Positions 50,432 to 59,672 of a stretch of 64,000 nt of DNA are shown here, one piece after another (within the stretch, counting starts at the first letter, position 1; each line of letters begins with the position of its first letter). The notes below the pieces were generated by a model that was not told the DNA's origin, did not search any database, and saw only the letters and a program-made list of their open reading frames with translations. The position numbers and the translations under genes were made by a program. The DNA comes from Streptomyces sp. NRRL WC-3742 (GTDB lineage Bacteria; Actinomycetota; Actinomycetes; Streptomycetales; Streptomycetaceae), in assembly GCF_000720635.1 (NCBI RefSeq), contig NZ_JOCF01000021.1, positions 27,580-91,579 on the forward strand. The letters are read 5' to 3'.

Positions 50432-52303
50432 TCAGAAGCCCCGGGTGCGCTTGGCCGCCCGGCGCGGCATCAGCGTCTGCAGCGACGGGCGCTCCACTCC
50501 GACCGGCAGCTTCATGAACAGCCGGGCGATCTCCCCACCGAGGTTCACCCCGATCGCCAGCGCCATCGCGATGGCCGCCGCGCGGGAGATCGAGACCAGG
50601 CCGGCGCTGGAGTGGCCCTGGGCGAAGGCCAGCATCCCGAGGTAGAGGGCCGAACCCGGCATCAGCGGACCGATCGCCGCCGTCACGTAGGGCAGCGCCG
50701 AGTCGTTGCGGTAGCGGGCCATCAGCTGGCCGAAGAGGCCGACCAGCCCGGCCGCCACCCCGGTGGCCACGATCGGGGACAGGCCCGCGTTGTACGCCAG
50801 CACGCCGTACGAGGCCCAGCCGATGCCGCTGTTCAGGGTGACCAGGGCGAGCGTGCGGCGGTCGGTCTGCAGCAGCGTCGCGAAGGCGAGGGTCAGCGCC
50901 ATCGCCGCCACCATCTGCACCGGCGGGTAGCTGATGCCGACCAGGCTCTCGTCCGGCCGCAGCCTCGCCTCGAAGCCGACGCCGAGGTAGAGGATCAGCA
51001 TCACGCCGATCACGATGCCCGCGACGAGGTAGATGACCTCCAGCAGACGGGCCGCCGCCGTGATGTAGAAGCCCGTCAGGCCGTCCTGGACGGCGGCGAC
51101 CAGGGCCCGCCCGGGCAGCAGGGCGAACAGACCGCCGGTGATCACCACCGAGCCGCGCAGGCCCCAGTCGTTGAAGGAGAGCACGATGCCGGAGGCGGCG
51201 GCCGGCATCGCGGCCGCGACGAACTGGTAGAACTCCGGCAGCCGCCGGTGGGCCAGCGCCGAGGCCAGCCGGTCGCCGAGCACGGCCGCGACGAAGGCGC
51301 TGGCGAAGACCAGCCACGCCTTGTCGTCGAGCCGGCCGCCGACGAGGAAGGTGGCCGCGCCGGCCAGCAGACCGGTGGTGACCGCGAGCAGCCAGGTCGG
51401 GTACGGGTGCCGGTTGCGGCGGATCTCGGCGAGGCGGCGGTAGGCGTCGTTGACGGACACCCGCTCCGCGGTGATGTCGGCGACCAGCTCGTACACCGAG
51501 TTGAGGCGGGTGTAGTCGGAGGTGCGGCGGCGCACCACGCGGTCGGCGGTGATCGGCGGCTCGACCAGCGAGGGCTGGTGGGAGATGCCGATCAGGGTGA
51601 ACGTCACCTGCGGCTCGCAGCGGTCCAGCCGGTAGGCGTGGGCGATGCCGAGCATCGCCGCCTCGACGTCCTCGGCGGCCTCGCCGCTGGCCAGCAGCAG
51701 TTCGCCGATGCGCAGCGTCAGGTCGAGGATGCGCGGGACGTTGCGGGTGACGGCGGCCGCCGGGTGCAGCTCACGGGCCGTCCGCTCGAAGGACGGGCGC
51801 TCGGACATCGGGGTGCGCAGCAGGGTGCGCATCCGGTCCGGCCAGGGGACCTCGCCGGGGGCGCCGCCGGTCAGATCGGGGATGGGGATGCCGGTGGGCG
51901 GGGTGTAGCCGGCGGCGCGCCACTCCTCGGGGGTGAGGGTGTCCTCGGCCACGGAGCGGCGGGGGGCCGGACGGGCGCCGACGGGCGTGGTGAGCTCGGG
52001 GTGGGGGCCGGGTCGCGCCTCGGGCCCGGGCTGCGCTTCGGGCCGCCACTCGGGCTCGGGCTCGGGCTGCCGCTCGGGCGCCGCTTCGGGCTCCGGGGCC
52101 AGGAGGCCCTTGGTCTCGAGGACGGGCGGGACCAGCGGGACGACGGTGACGGGATCGGCGGCCGGGGCCGGGTGGCCGAGCAGGCCCTCGGTGGGCGGCG
52201 CCTCGGCGGGGTGCAGCGGCTTCGGCGGCGCCTGCCGCGCCTGACGGGCCGCCCGGCCTCCCCTCGCCCGCTTGCCCGAACCCGGTCGGCCCCGCTTAGG
52301 CAC
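50432..52303 (-). CDS. ThrE-type threonine/serine exporter family protein
   Basis: A 623-residue membrane protein. The first 165 residues are disordered, Pro/Glu-rich. The cytoplasmic ThrE domain (about 195-325: LTLRIGELLLASGEAAEDVEAAMLGIAHAYRLDRCEPQVTFTLIGISHQP) is followed by two blocks of about five helices each (about 330-615). In Corynebacterium this family exports L-threonine and L-serine; here it could act on other amino acids. The GTG at 52303 was chosen because GAGGAG lies five bases before it. The first 20 residues are basic (MPKRGRPGSGKRARGG). Confidence 0.85.
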   Translation of the reverse strand: MPKRGRPGSGKRARGGRAARQARQAPPKPLHPAEAPPTEGLLGHPAPAADPVTVVPLVPPVLETKGLLAPEPEAAPERQPEPEPEWRPEAQPGPEARPGPHPELTTPVGARPAPRRSVAEDTLTPEEWRAAGYTPPTGIPIPDLTGGAPGEVPWPDRMRTLLRTPMSERPSFERTARELHPAAAVTRNVPRILDLTLRIGELLLASGEAAEDVEAAMLGIAHAYRLDRCEPQVTFTLIGISHQPSLVEPPITADRVVRRRTSDYTRLNSVYELVADITAERVSVNDAYRRLAEIRRNRHPYPTWLLAVTTGLLAGAATFLVGGRLDDKAWLVFASAFVAAVLGDRLASALAHRRLPEFYQFVAAAMPAAASGIVLSFNDWGLRGSVVITGGLFALLPGRALVAAVQDGLTGFYITAAARLLEVIYLVAGIVIGVMLILYLGVGFEARLRPDESLVGISYPPVQMVAAMALTLAFATLLQTDRRTLALVTLNSGIGWASYGVLAYNAGLSPIVATGVAAGLVGLFGQLMARYRNDSALPYVTAAIGPLMPGSALYLGMLAFAQGHSSAGLVSISRAAAIAMALAIGVNLGGEIARLFMKLPVGVERPSLQTLMPRRAAKRTRGF

Positions 52304-52424
52304 GTCCACTCCTCGCCGCCCCTGGTGGCCGCCCGGGCCACCGCTCGATCTCTGATGACACCTTGCCCGATCGAGCAGCCGGGTGCACATGTCCGGATCG
52401 TCGGGTGGCCCCGGCGGCGGGTGC

Positions 52425-53078
52425 CTACCCGGCGCGATGGGCGTCGGCGGACGCCCTGCCGGGGCGTCGGGCCCGCAGCAGCTCGATCGCCACCGGGACC
52501 ACCGAGACCAGCACGATGGCGATCAGGATGGCCTCGATGTTGTCCCGGACGAAGGCGATCTGCCCCAGGAAGTAGCCGAGCACGGTGACGCCGGCACCCC
52601 AGAGCACGCCGCCGACCAGGTTGAAGACCACGAAGAGGCGGTAGTTCATCCTGCTCACCCCGGCGACGATCGGGGTGAAGGTGCGCACGATCGGCACGAA
52701 GCGGGCCAGCACCATCGCCTTGGGGCCGTGGCGGTCGAAGAAGGCGGCGGCCTTCTCCACGTTCTCCTGCTTGAAGAGGCGGGAGTCCTCGCGGCGGAAC
52801 AGGCTCGGGCCGACCTTGCGGCCGAACAGGTAGCCGACCTGGTCCCCGGCCACGGCGGCGGCCACGATCAGGGCGCAGACCAGCCAGAGCGGCTGGTGCA
52901 GGTAAGTGCCGCCGGCCACCAGCAGGCCCGTGGTGAAGAGCAGCGAGTCGCCCGGCAGGAAGAAGCCGATCAGTAGGCCGGACTCGGCGAAGACGATGGC
53001 CAGGATGCCGATCAGCCCGAAGGTGGAGATCAGGTGGGTGGGATCGAGCCAGGACGGGCCGAGGGCGAGGCTGGTCAC
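52425..53078 (-). CDS. DedA-family membrane protein
   Basis: A 217-residue VTT/DedA protein, presumed to move undecaprenyl phosphate or other polar lipids across the membrane. Motifs: FAESGLLIGFFLPGDSLLFTTGLLVAGG (the E-x-G-x-x-x-P-G-D motif), DQVGYLFGRKVGPSLFRREDSRLFK, and RFVPIVRTFTPIVAGVSRMNYRLF (the F-x-P-x-x-R-T motif). About four to five helices. The GTG at 53078 has AGGAG eight bases upstream. It is a single gene before the TPR terminator. Confidence 0.9.
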   Translation of the reverse strand: MTSLALGPSWLDPTHLISTFGLIGILAIVFAESGLLIGFFLPGDSLLFTTGLLVAGGTYLHQPLWLVCALIVAAAVAGDQVGYLFGRKVGPSLFRREDSRLFKQENVEKAAAFFDRHGPKAMVLARFVPIVRTFTPIVAGVSRMNYRLFVVFNLVGGVLWGAGVTVLGYFLGQIAFVRDNIEAILIAIVLVSVVPVAIELLRARRPGRASADAHRAG

Positions 53079-53225
53079 GTGGGGCACTCCTGCGGTCGGG
53101 TCTCGGCAATGGAATGGTAAAGCATTGACCAAGACTCGGCTGGGGAGCGGAAGGTTCCCGTGCGCACGAGGAGGACGCGGGGAGGGCACGGGGAGGGCAC
53201 GGGGAGGAAATCGGGGGAGGAGGCG

Positions 53226-53256
53226 CCGAAGCCCCGGCGGGCCGCCGGGGCTTCGG
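53226..53256 (-). terminator. Terminator after the HSP90-TPR operon
   Basis: CCGAAGCCCCGGC (53226-53238) pairs with GCCGGGGCTTCGG (53244-53256) around GGGCC. It begins 24 bases after the TPR stop. The stretch 53170-53205 repeats GGGGAGGGCAC three times. Confidence 0.8.
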
Positions 53257-53279
53257 GTCGGTGCCGGGCTTGCTCGGGG

Positions 53280-55640
53280 TCAGAGGCCGTAGCGCTCGAC
53301 GATGTCCTCGTGCCGGGCGAGGTCCGTGCCCGCGGCCCTGGCGAGGTCGAGCCAGGCGAGCGGGTGCGGCCAGTCGCCGGTGAGCCGGTGCAGCAGCGCG
53401 TCGGCCTCGACGGCGGAGACGGTGGGCGGGGCACCGACCGCCGCGTAGACGCCGGGCAGGGTGGCGTCCTCGTCGGCCGGGTCGGTGATCCGGTACTGGT
53501 CGCCGCTGTAGACCCAGACCGCGTGGCCGGCGGCGTTCAGCTCCTCGCGCAGGGTCGACCAGGTCTCGTCGCCGGGCCAGCCGCCGTCGATCCAGTAGGT
53601 GGTGTAGCCGGCCGGGTCGAGCAACGTCAGCAGCTCGAAGACCGGGCGCCAGCGCTCCTTCTCCTCCTCGGGAGCGTCCTCGGCCGGCGGACGCTCCAGC
53701 AGGGCCGGGGCGAAGACCACCGTGTCGCCGTGGTTGAACGCCAGGTCCTCGCCGAGCACCGGCAGCACGCGGGCCGTGGCCGGGCCGGTGCGCAGCGCGG
53801 GCAGGTCGGCGCGGGCGCCGTTCGTCCGGGTGGCCCGCAGGGTGATCAGCTGCCACTCCTCCTCGACGGGGCCCTCCGGTTCGTCGAACTCGATGCCTAT
53901 CAGCGCGCCGGTGGAGCGGACGACCTCCCAGTCCCGGTTGGCGGTGGCCGCGGTGATCAGCTGCCAGAGGTCGGACTCCTGGACGACGCGGTGCTCCTCG
54001 CCCTCCGGGGCGCCCTCGGCGGGCAGGGCATGCTCCAGCAGTTCCAGGTAGAGCCGCTGGGCGGTGGCGTGGTCGCCGAGCCGGGTGGCGGCCGAGGCGG
54101 CCAGCCGGCGGGTGTTGATCCGCTCCGGCACCAGGACCAGGGCGGCCTCGCACTGCTCCAGCACCTCGGCCCAGCGGCCCTCGGCGGCGGCCCAGCGGGC
54201 GCGCGTCCAGTGCGCGTCGGGCGCGTTCCCGGCCTGCGCCAGCCGGTCGGCGAGGCGGCGCACGCCCTCGCCGTCCCCGGCCTCGATCAGGGTGCTGCCG
54301 AGCGCGAGGGCGAGGCGCTGGTTGCCCGGGTCGGCGTCCAGCTGCTGCCAGAGCCGGTCGGCGGCGGCCCGGGCGTGCCCGAGCGAGGAGAGCACGCCGG
54401 AGAGCGCCCGGACCAGTTCGGAGGCGCCGTCCGCCTCACCCCGGTACCGCTCCAGGGCGACGGAGAGCAGGTCGGCGCCGGTCTCGTAGGACGCCCCGGC
54501 CTCGGCCAGGTGCGCCAGCAGTTCGGCGGGAGGCACGGGCAGCTCGGGCTGCGGCAGCGCCTCGGCGGCGGCGCGCAGCGCGGCGACCTCCTCGGCCACG
54601 CCGGCGGTGCTCTGCAGCTGGCCGAGCTTGCGCTCCCCCGTCGCCGCGAGCGTCAGCGCGACCGTACGGGCGCCGCGGGCGAGGGCGAGCCGGCCGGCCG
54701 CCAGCAGCAGGTCGACGCAGGGGCGGTGCGAGCCGGTGCCGTCCAGGTACCCGACCCAGCGGGCCAGGGCGGCGCCCAGCTCGAGGTCGTTGTCCCAGGC
54801 GTCGGCCGCGACCAGCGCCTCGATCGTGTAGGTCCACGTCTGCCGCAGGTCGACGTGGCGCTCGGCCGCCTCCAGGGAGGGCAGCAGGGCGAGGGACTCC
54901 TCGGTGCGGCCCAGGGAGGCGAGGGCGCGGGCGCGCAGCAGGGCGCCCCAGCGCACGTCGCTCTCGTCCAGTTCGCGGCCCCGGGCGCGCTCGGCCCGCT
55001 CGGCGGTGTCGAGCACCTCCAGCACCTCCTGGTACCGGCCGAGCAGCTGGAGCGCGCTGGCCCGGCGGTGGTGGAAGTGCAGGGAGAGCCGCTCGCCGGC
55101 GGCCTGGATGCGGGCGGCGGCCGTGTCCAGGTGGGCGAGGGCCTCGGCCGGTCGGCCGCCGTCCTCGAGCGCGTCTGCGTACTCGCGGGAGAGGCAGTCG
55201 AAGCAGGCCCGGCCGGGCTCGATCCGGGCGAGCGTCTCGTCCAGCACCTCGAGCCGCTGCGGCACGAAGCCGGGGCCGTCGACCCGGGCGTAGCAGATGG
55301 CCAGGTCCTGCACCACGCAGACCGACTGCGGACAGCCGGCCGTCTCCTCGCGGTGGGCGAACTCCAGCAGGTCGACCGCCTCGGGCAGGGCCTGCTCGCC
55401 CTGGTGGCGGCGGTTCAGCAGGTTCTGCATCCGCCAGTGCCGCAGGTAGACCTCGACCCAGGGCAGGCCCAGCGCGCGGGAGGCGGCCAGGGCTTCGGGG
55501 AAGACGGCGTCCAGCTGGTCGTTGCGGCCCTCGTTGGCGTGGCCGGGCAGCTCGTAGACGGCCTCGGCCAGTCGGTGGTGGCCGGCCTCGGAGAGCTGTC
55601 GGTGTGCGTCGTGGACCCAGGCCCAGATGTCGGTGGTCAT
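53280..55640 (-). CDS. TPR protein paired with HSP90
   Basis: A 786-residue protein made almost entirely of helical TPR-like repeats (about 1-570), for example AGHHRLAEAVYELPGHANEGR, SREYADALEDGGRPAEALAHLDTAAARIQ and LLGRYQEVLEVLDTAERAE. The last 200 residues form a separate alpha/beta part (DTVVFAPALLERP, PVFELLTLLDPAGYTTYWIDGGWPGDETWSTLREELNAAGHAVWVYSGDQYRI). I cannot name the C-terminal domain. It begins 85 bases after the HSP90 gene on the same strand with SD AGGGGGAGA, so the two are likely co-expressed. TPR proteins are the classical HSP90 partners in eukaryotes; a client-loading role here is an inference. Confidence 0.75.
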   Translation of the reverse strand: MTTDIWAWVHDAHRQLSEAGHHRLAEAVYELPGHANEGRNDQLDAVFPEALAASRALGLPWVEVYLRHWRMQNLLNRRHQGEQALPEAVDLLEFAHREETAGCPQSVCVVQDLAICYARVDGPGFVPQRLEVLDETLARIEPGRACFDCLSREYADALEDGGRPAEALAHLDTAAARIQAAGERLSLHFHHRRASALQLLGRYQEVLEVLDTAERAERARGRELDESDVRWGALLRARALASLGRTEESLALLPSLEAAERHVDLRQTWTYTIEALVAADAWDNDLELGAALARWVGYLDGTGSHRPCVDLLLAAGRLALARGARTVALTLAATGERKLGQLQSTAGVAEEVAALRAAAEALPQPELPVPPAELLAHLAEAGASYETGADLLSVALERYRGEADGASELVRALSGVLSSLGHARAAADRLWQQLDADPGNQRLALALGSTLIEAGDGEGVRRLADRLAQAGNAPDAHWTRARWAAAEGRWAEVLEQCEAALVLVPERINTRRLAASAATRLGDHATAQRLYLELLEHALPAEGAPEGEEHRVVQESDLWQLITAATANRDWEVVRSTGALIGIEFDEPEGPVEEEWQLITLRATRTNGARADLPALRTGPATARVLPVLGEDLAFNHGDTVVFAPALLERPPAEDAPEEEKERWRPVFELLTLLDPAGYTTYWIDGGWPGDETWSTLREELNAAGHAVWVYSGDQYRITDPADEDATLPGVYAAVGAPPTVSAVEADALLHRLTGDWPHPLAWLDLARAAGTDLARHEDIVERYGL

Positions 55641-55725
55641 GTCGTCTCCCCCTGCGCGGTGCTGATGGATGGTCTACCAGGGACCACTGACAGTCCGTTC
55701 GTGTCCGGACGGGGCCCGGCTGCCG

Positions 55726-57621
55726 TCACAGCCCCTCCGGCAGACTGTCCGGGACCTCCGGCAGGCCCGGCGGGACGGCGGCGGTCAGCGCCGAGACCGC
55801 GGTGCCGACGCCGGCGAGCGCGGCGCCCAGGTCCCCCTCGGACGGGCCGGAGGAGGCGGCGGCCATGATCACCTTGAGCGAGCGCAGCAGCCCGGCGGCG
55901 GTGGCGCTGCCGGTGTGCCCGCTGCGGTAGGCGGCGAGCAGGTCGCGCACCGCCGGGCAGTCCAGGTTGAGGTAGAGCCGGGCCCTGACCTCGCCGTCGG
56001 TGCGGGCGGTGAAGGCCCGGGCCAGCCGCAGGGCGGCGGAGGGGATGCGGGCGTCGGCCTGGTCGTCCTCGATCCGGGCCTTGAGCTCGGCCTCGCGGTC
56101 GGGCACCAGCACCAGCGGCAGGCCCGGCGGGTCGAACCGGGCCGGGACGAGCTGCTCGCCCCGGTCGGTGAGGGCGGCGGACAGCCAGGCCGACTCCTCG
56201 GCGGCCAGCGGGCGTTCGGGGTCGCGGAACAGTTCGCGGTTGCCGTCCTCGCTGCCCAGCTCGACCAGCCGGCAGCCGCGCAGCTGCGCGTAGCGGCGCA
56301 GGAACGGCAGGACGGCGTAGCGGTCGCCGCGGGCGATCGGCACCCGCATCGCGCGGTAGAGCATCTCCTCGAAGCCGCCGCCGCTGCCGAGCGCCACGTG
56401 CACCGCTCCCCCGCCGGCCGCGCGCAGCGCGCCCGCCGTGAGGTCGCCCTGCGAGGTGGGCACGGGGACGTCGTCGGCGAGCAGGGTGAAGAGCCGGTCG
56501 TCGCAGAGCGCGGCGCCGAGCAGGTCCTGCCCGTGGCGGGTGAGGATGCGGCGCCAGGCGGCGGGGCGCAGCCGGGCGGTCTCGTACAGGCCGTCCACGA
56601 TGGCGTCGGTGAGGACGCGCCGGAGCGCGCGGTAGTGGTCGTCGCGCTGGAGGTCCTCGCGGCTGGCCGTCGGGGTGAGGCGGTTGGACTCGACCACGCC
56701 GCCGATGAACCCGGCCCAGCTGGGCAGCAGGTCGCGGGCGTCCTCGGTGAGCAGCATGCCGCGCAGGTAGACGGCGAGGTCTCGGTTGTCGCTGCTGCCG
56801 TAGGTGCCGCCGTCCTGGACCCAGAGCAGCCCGACCGCGTCGGTGCTGCCCTCGACGGGGGCGACCGGGAAGGCGGCGAGCGGCTCGAAGCGGCGGCCGA
56901 AGGAGGTGGCGAAGCGCATCCTCGCCTCGTACGGATCGCCGGGGACCTGCCGGCGCCACGGGACCTGAACGCCGTTCACCGGCTGGACGTCGTCTCCGAC
57001 GTGCACGGGGATCGGGAGCAGCACGCAGTAGCGTCCGAGCACCTCGCGCAGTGCCTGTTCGTCGGCGAGGTGGCCGTGCTCGGCCTTGAGGGACAGCTCG
57101 ACGACGGTGCCGGGCTGCGGCCTCGCGGGCACCGGCTCGACCTGGTACTGCTCGCCGCCGCGGCTGCGGTAGCGGTGGCCGAGGTGCGGCTCGCGGTGCG
57201 AGGTGGTGGTGACGGTGACCTCGTCGGCCACGGAGAAGGCGGACAGGAAGCCGAGGCCGAAGGCGCCGATCAGCTCCTGGTTCCCGGTCAGCTCGCGCAG
57301 CATGCGGGTGTATCCGGTGCCGACGGTGGCCAGGTAGGCGTGGATCTCGGGCTCGGTGAGGCCCGCGCCGGTGTCCTCGACGGCGACCGTCCGCCGGGCG
57401 CCGTCCGCGCGCACCCGGATCAGGGGGCGGTGGCCGCCGTCCGGGTCCTCCAGGAAGCGGCGGGTGTGCGAGTCGTGGGCGTTCTGGACGAGTTCGCGCA
57501 GGGCGACCAGCGGGGTGGAGTAGAGGTGGCTGGCGAGGACGGTCACCAGGCCGCCGAGGTCGACCTCGGTCGTGCGCAGATCGTCGGTGGGCATGGGCTC
57601 GGACGGGGCACCATCAGACAT
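55726..57621 (-). CDS. HSP90 (HtpG)-family chaperone ATPase
   Basis: A 631-residue HSP90 family protein. The GHKL ATPase domain (about 20-220) has LYSTPLVALRELVQNAHDS, VEDTGAGLTEPEIHAYLATVGTGYTR and IGAFGLGFLSAFSVADEV, all key residues intact. The middle domain has AVYLRGMLLTEDARDLLPSWAGFIGGVVESNRLTPTASREDLQ, with the catalytic Arg of the SREDLQ motif. The C-terminal dimer part ends PEVPDSLPEGL with no MEEVD-like TPR-binding tail. The length is that of bacterial HtpG. The first nine residues may be extra: a second in-frame ATG (MPTDDL) is at 57594. Confidence 0.85.
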   Translation of the reverse strand: MSDGAPSEPMPTDDLRTTEVDLGGLVTVLASHLYSTPLVALRELVQNAHDSHTRRFLEDPDGGHRPLIRVRADGARRTVAVEDTGAGLTEPEIHAYLATVGTGYTRMLRELTGNQELIGAFGLGFLSAFSVADEVTVTTTSHREPHLGHRYRSRGGEQYQVEPVPARPQPGTVVELSLKAEHGHLADEQALREVLGRYCVLLPIPVHVGDDVQPVNGVQVPWRRQVPGDPYEARMRFATSFGRRFEPLAAFPVAPVEGSTDAVGLLWVQDGGTYGSSDNRDLAVYLRGMLLTEDARDLLPSWAGFIGGVVESNRLTPTASREDLQRDDHYRALRRVLTDAIVDGLYETARLRPAAWRRILTRHGQDLLGAALCDDRLFTLLADDVPVPTSQGDLTAGALRAAGGGAVHVALGSGGGFEEMLYRAMRVPIARGDRYAVLPFLRRYAQLRGCRLVELGSEDGNRELFRDPERPLAAEESAWLSAALTDRGEQLVPARFDPPGLPLVLVPDREAELKARIEDDQADARIPSAALRLARAFTARTDGEVRARLYLNLDCPAVRDLLAAYRSGHTGSATAAGLLRSLKVIMAAASSGPSEGDLGAALAGVGTAVSALTAAVPPGLPEVPDSLPEGL

Positions 57622-57893
57622 GGGTCCCCAGTGTGCCAGTGCGACAATCCGGCGACCATTTCTTTACGGAGCACCGCGCCGCGCCTGCTCTCCCGCCGGT
57701 CGTTCCCCGCCCCCGACGGATCGTGGTCAATCCGGAATTGACCGATCCCCCACCATCGGGGGAATTGCCACCCGTTCGGTGGAGTTCGTCCGCAGCGCTG
57801 GTGAATGCTGGGCGTGCGACGTCAGACCCCCGGCGCTTCGGAGCGGCCACTCCGCAAGTCGCCATCCTCGCAACCCAGTTCAGGGAGACCATC

Positions 57894-58211
57894 GTGTCCC
57901 GTATCCGCGCAGCCGCCGTCACCGCCCTCGGGGCCTTCCTCCTGGTCGGCGTCGGCGCCGCCACCGCGCACGCCGACAACGGCGCCGGTGCCATCGACCA
58001 CTCCAACAGCAGCGTCGTGAGCAACGTCGGCTCCGGCAACGTGCTGGGCACCGTCAACGGCAACGTGGTCAACACCCAGCAGACGGCCACCGGTTCGGGC
58101 GCCGGCAACCAGAACAACGGCCTGGCCGTCGCCGGAAACTCCGGCAACGTCGGCGCCCTGCAGGGCAACGGCAACTTCGACGCCCGGGTGTACCCGCACG
58201 CCCTCTCCTAG
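57894..58211 (+). CDS. Small secreted Asn/Gly-rich protein
   Basis: A 105-residue secreted protein. The signal peptide (1-27) ends in ATAHA-D. The mature 78 residues are rich in Asn, Gly, Ser and Val with recurrent N-x-x-G-N-V units (SNVGSGNVLGTVNGNVVNTQQ, GNQNNGLAVAGNSGNVGALQGNGNF). No Cys and no anchor. This is a composition seen in self-assembling (amyloid-like or beta-solenoid) surface proteins, but it is not a chaplin or rodlin by motif. GTG at 57894 with AGGGAGA upstream. Upstream, GGTCAAT-N5-ATTGACC (57725-57743) and CCCCC-N6-GGGGG (57747-57762) are possible regulatory dyads. Confidence 0.7.
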   Translation: MSRIRAAAVTALGAFLLVGVGAATAHADNGAGAIDHSNSSVVSNVGSGNVLGTVNGNVVNTQQTATGSGAGNQNNGLAVAGNSGNVGALQGNGNFDARVYPHALS

Positions 58212-58250
58212 CCCTGTCCGACGCCCCCCCACGGCGTTGTCCTGCCAAGG

Positions 58251-58293
58251 GGCCGGGCGCCCACTCCCACGCCGGTGGGGCGGGCGTCCGGCC
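58251..58293. terminator. Terminator between the secreted peptide and double-TetR genes
   Basis: GGCCGGGCGCCC (58251-58262) pairs with GGGCGTCCGGCC (58282-58293), one G-U pair. It lies between two converging genes. Confidence 0.7.
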
Positions 58294-58314
58294 GTTCGGC
58301 GTTCGTGCCGACGG

Positions 58315-59460
58315 TTACGCCACCCCGAGGACGGCGCGCCCCAGGCGGAGCAGGCAGTCGCCGAGGTCGGGGCGGTCGCTGTGCGGGCGGTTGCGGACAC
58401 CGTCGTTGACCAGGGCGAACAGCGCGTGCACCCGGATGCGGGCGGCCGCGGCGTCCTGCTCCGGGCGGACGCCGCGCAGCAACTCGACCCAGGTGCGCAG
58501 GAAGTCGCGGCGGAAGTCCACGGCCGCACGGCGGTCCGGAGGGGCGAGCCGCTCCGTCTCGCTGAGCATCGCGCCCAGGTAGTCGCCGTTGCGCAGCGCG
58601 AAGCCGACGTAGCCGCGCAGCCCGGCCGCCAGCGCCCGCTCGGGCCCCTCCGCGGCCGCGATCGCGCCGTCCACCTCGTGCCAGAGCCGTTCGCGGCTGC
58701 GCACCAGGGAGGCGGCCAGCAGGTGGGCCTTGCTGTCGAAGTGCCGGTACACGCTGGGGCCGGATATGCCGACGGCGGCGCCGAGCCGGTCGGTGCTGAC
58801 GTTGTCGAAGCCGTGCCGGTGGAAGAGCCGGACGGCGGCCGCGAGGAGTTCCTCGCGGCGGGCCCGGGAGCGGGGCTCGGGCGGCTCGGGCAGGGCGTCG
58901 GGGGCCGTGCCGTCCAGCCGTACCGCGAGGACGGCCGCGACCAGTTCGCGCAGCAGGGCTTCGGCCCGCCGGGGCTGGGGCGCGGCCGACTGGTAGGAGA
59001 GGCCGGCGCAGGCGGAGAGCGCCGACCAGCAGAGCAACTGGGCGTCAGGCTCGTCGAGTTCGGGCCGCTCGGCGCGCAGGACGGCGGTCATCAGCGCGAT
59101 GTCCGCCCGCAGTTCGCGGCGCAGCGCCGCCCGCCGGGCCGACGGCAGCAACCTCGCGTCGCGCTGCACCAGGGTGCCGAGCGGGCGGTGGGCGACCGCG
59201 ACGGCGGCCAGCGCGGCGCCGACCTCGGCGGTGGAACGGGCTCCGCGCAGTCCGTCCGCGAGCGCGTCCAGGCCCAACCGGAGGGTGCGGTCCAGGAGTT
59301 CGGGCTTGCCGCGGAAGTGCCGGTAGAGGGCGGGCGCGGTGATGCCGACCCCGGCGGCGACCTCGGTCATGGAGACCTGGTGGTACCCGCTGCGGTGGAA
59401 TCGGTCGGCGGCCACGGCGAGGATCTGGGCACGCCGCCCGGGCGGGCGTCGGACCACCAT
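58315..59460 (-). CDS. Double TetR-domain transcriptional regulator
   Basis: A 381-residue protein with two complete TetR modules. The first helix-turn-helix is near residues 25-48 (VSMTEVAAGVGITAPALYRHFRGK). The second is near 222-245 (VSTDRLGAAVGISGPSVYRHFDSK). Each is followed by an effector domain. Tandem TetR proteins next to acyl-CoA dehydrogenases are common in actinobacteria and probably sense an acyl-CoA. The ATG at 59460 has GGGAGG six bases upstream. It faces the acyl-CoA dehydrogenase gene. Confidence 0.86.
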   Translation of the reverse strand: MVVRRPPGRRAQILAVAADRFHRSGYHQVSMTEVAAGVGITAPALYRHFRGKPELLDRTLRLGLDALADGLRGARSTAEVGAALAAVAVAHRPLGTLVQRDARLLPSARRAALRRELRADIALMTAVLRAERPELDEPDAQLLCWSALSACAGLSYQSAAPQPRRAEALLRELVAAVLAVRLDGTAPDALPEPPEPRSRARREELLAAAVRLFHRHGFDNVSTDRLGAAVGISGPSVYRHFDSKAHLLAASLVRSRERLWHEVDGAIAAAEGPERALAAGLRGYVGFALRNGDYLGAMLSETERLAPPDRRAAVDFRRDFLRTWVELLRGVRPEQDAAAARIRVHALFALVNDGVRNRPHSDRPDLGDCLLRLGRAVLGVA

Positions 59461-59672
59461 GGCGAGCCTCCCCTCCGCACGGTCGCACACGTCGCGGACG
59501 GAAGGCTAGCAAGGATTCACCCAGCGTGGCCGCCTACCGTGATCAAGGGGCTCCGACCGGTGGTTCGACCCTGGACAGCCGAAGCTACCCCGGATTAACT
59601 TGTGGGGCCATCACCAGGCCCGTTCCGCCCCGGCCGGCCCCCGCGGCCGGCCCAGCCGAAGGGAGCGCCGCC

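Noticed and set aside
55668..55688. TGGTCTACCA-like string near the TPR gene
   Set aside because: The spacing does not fit the DasR TGGT-N4-ACCA palindrome.
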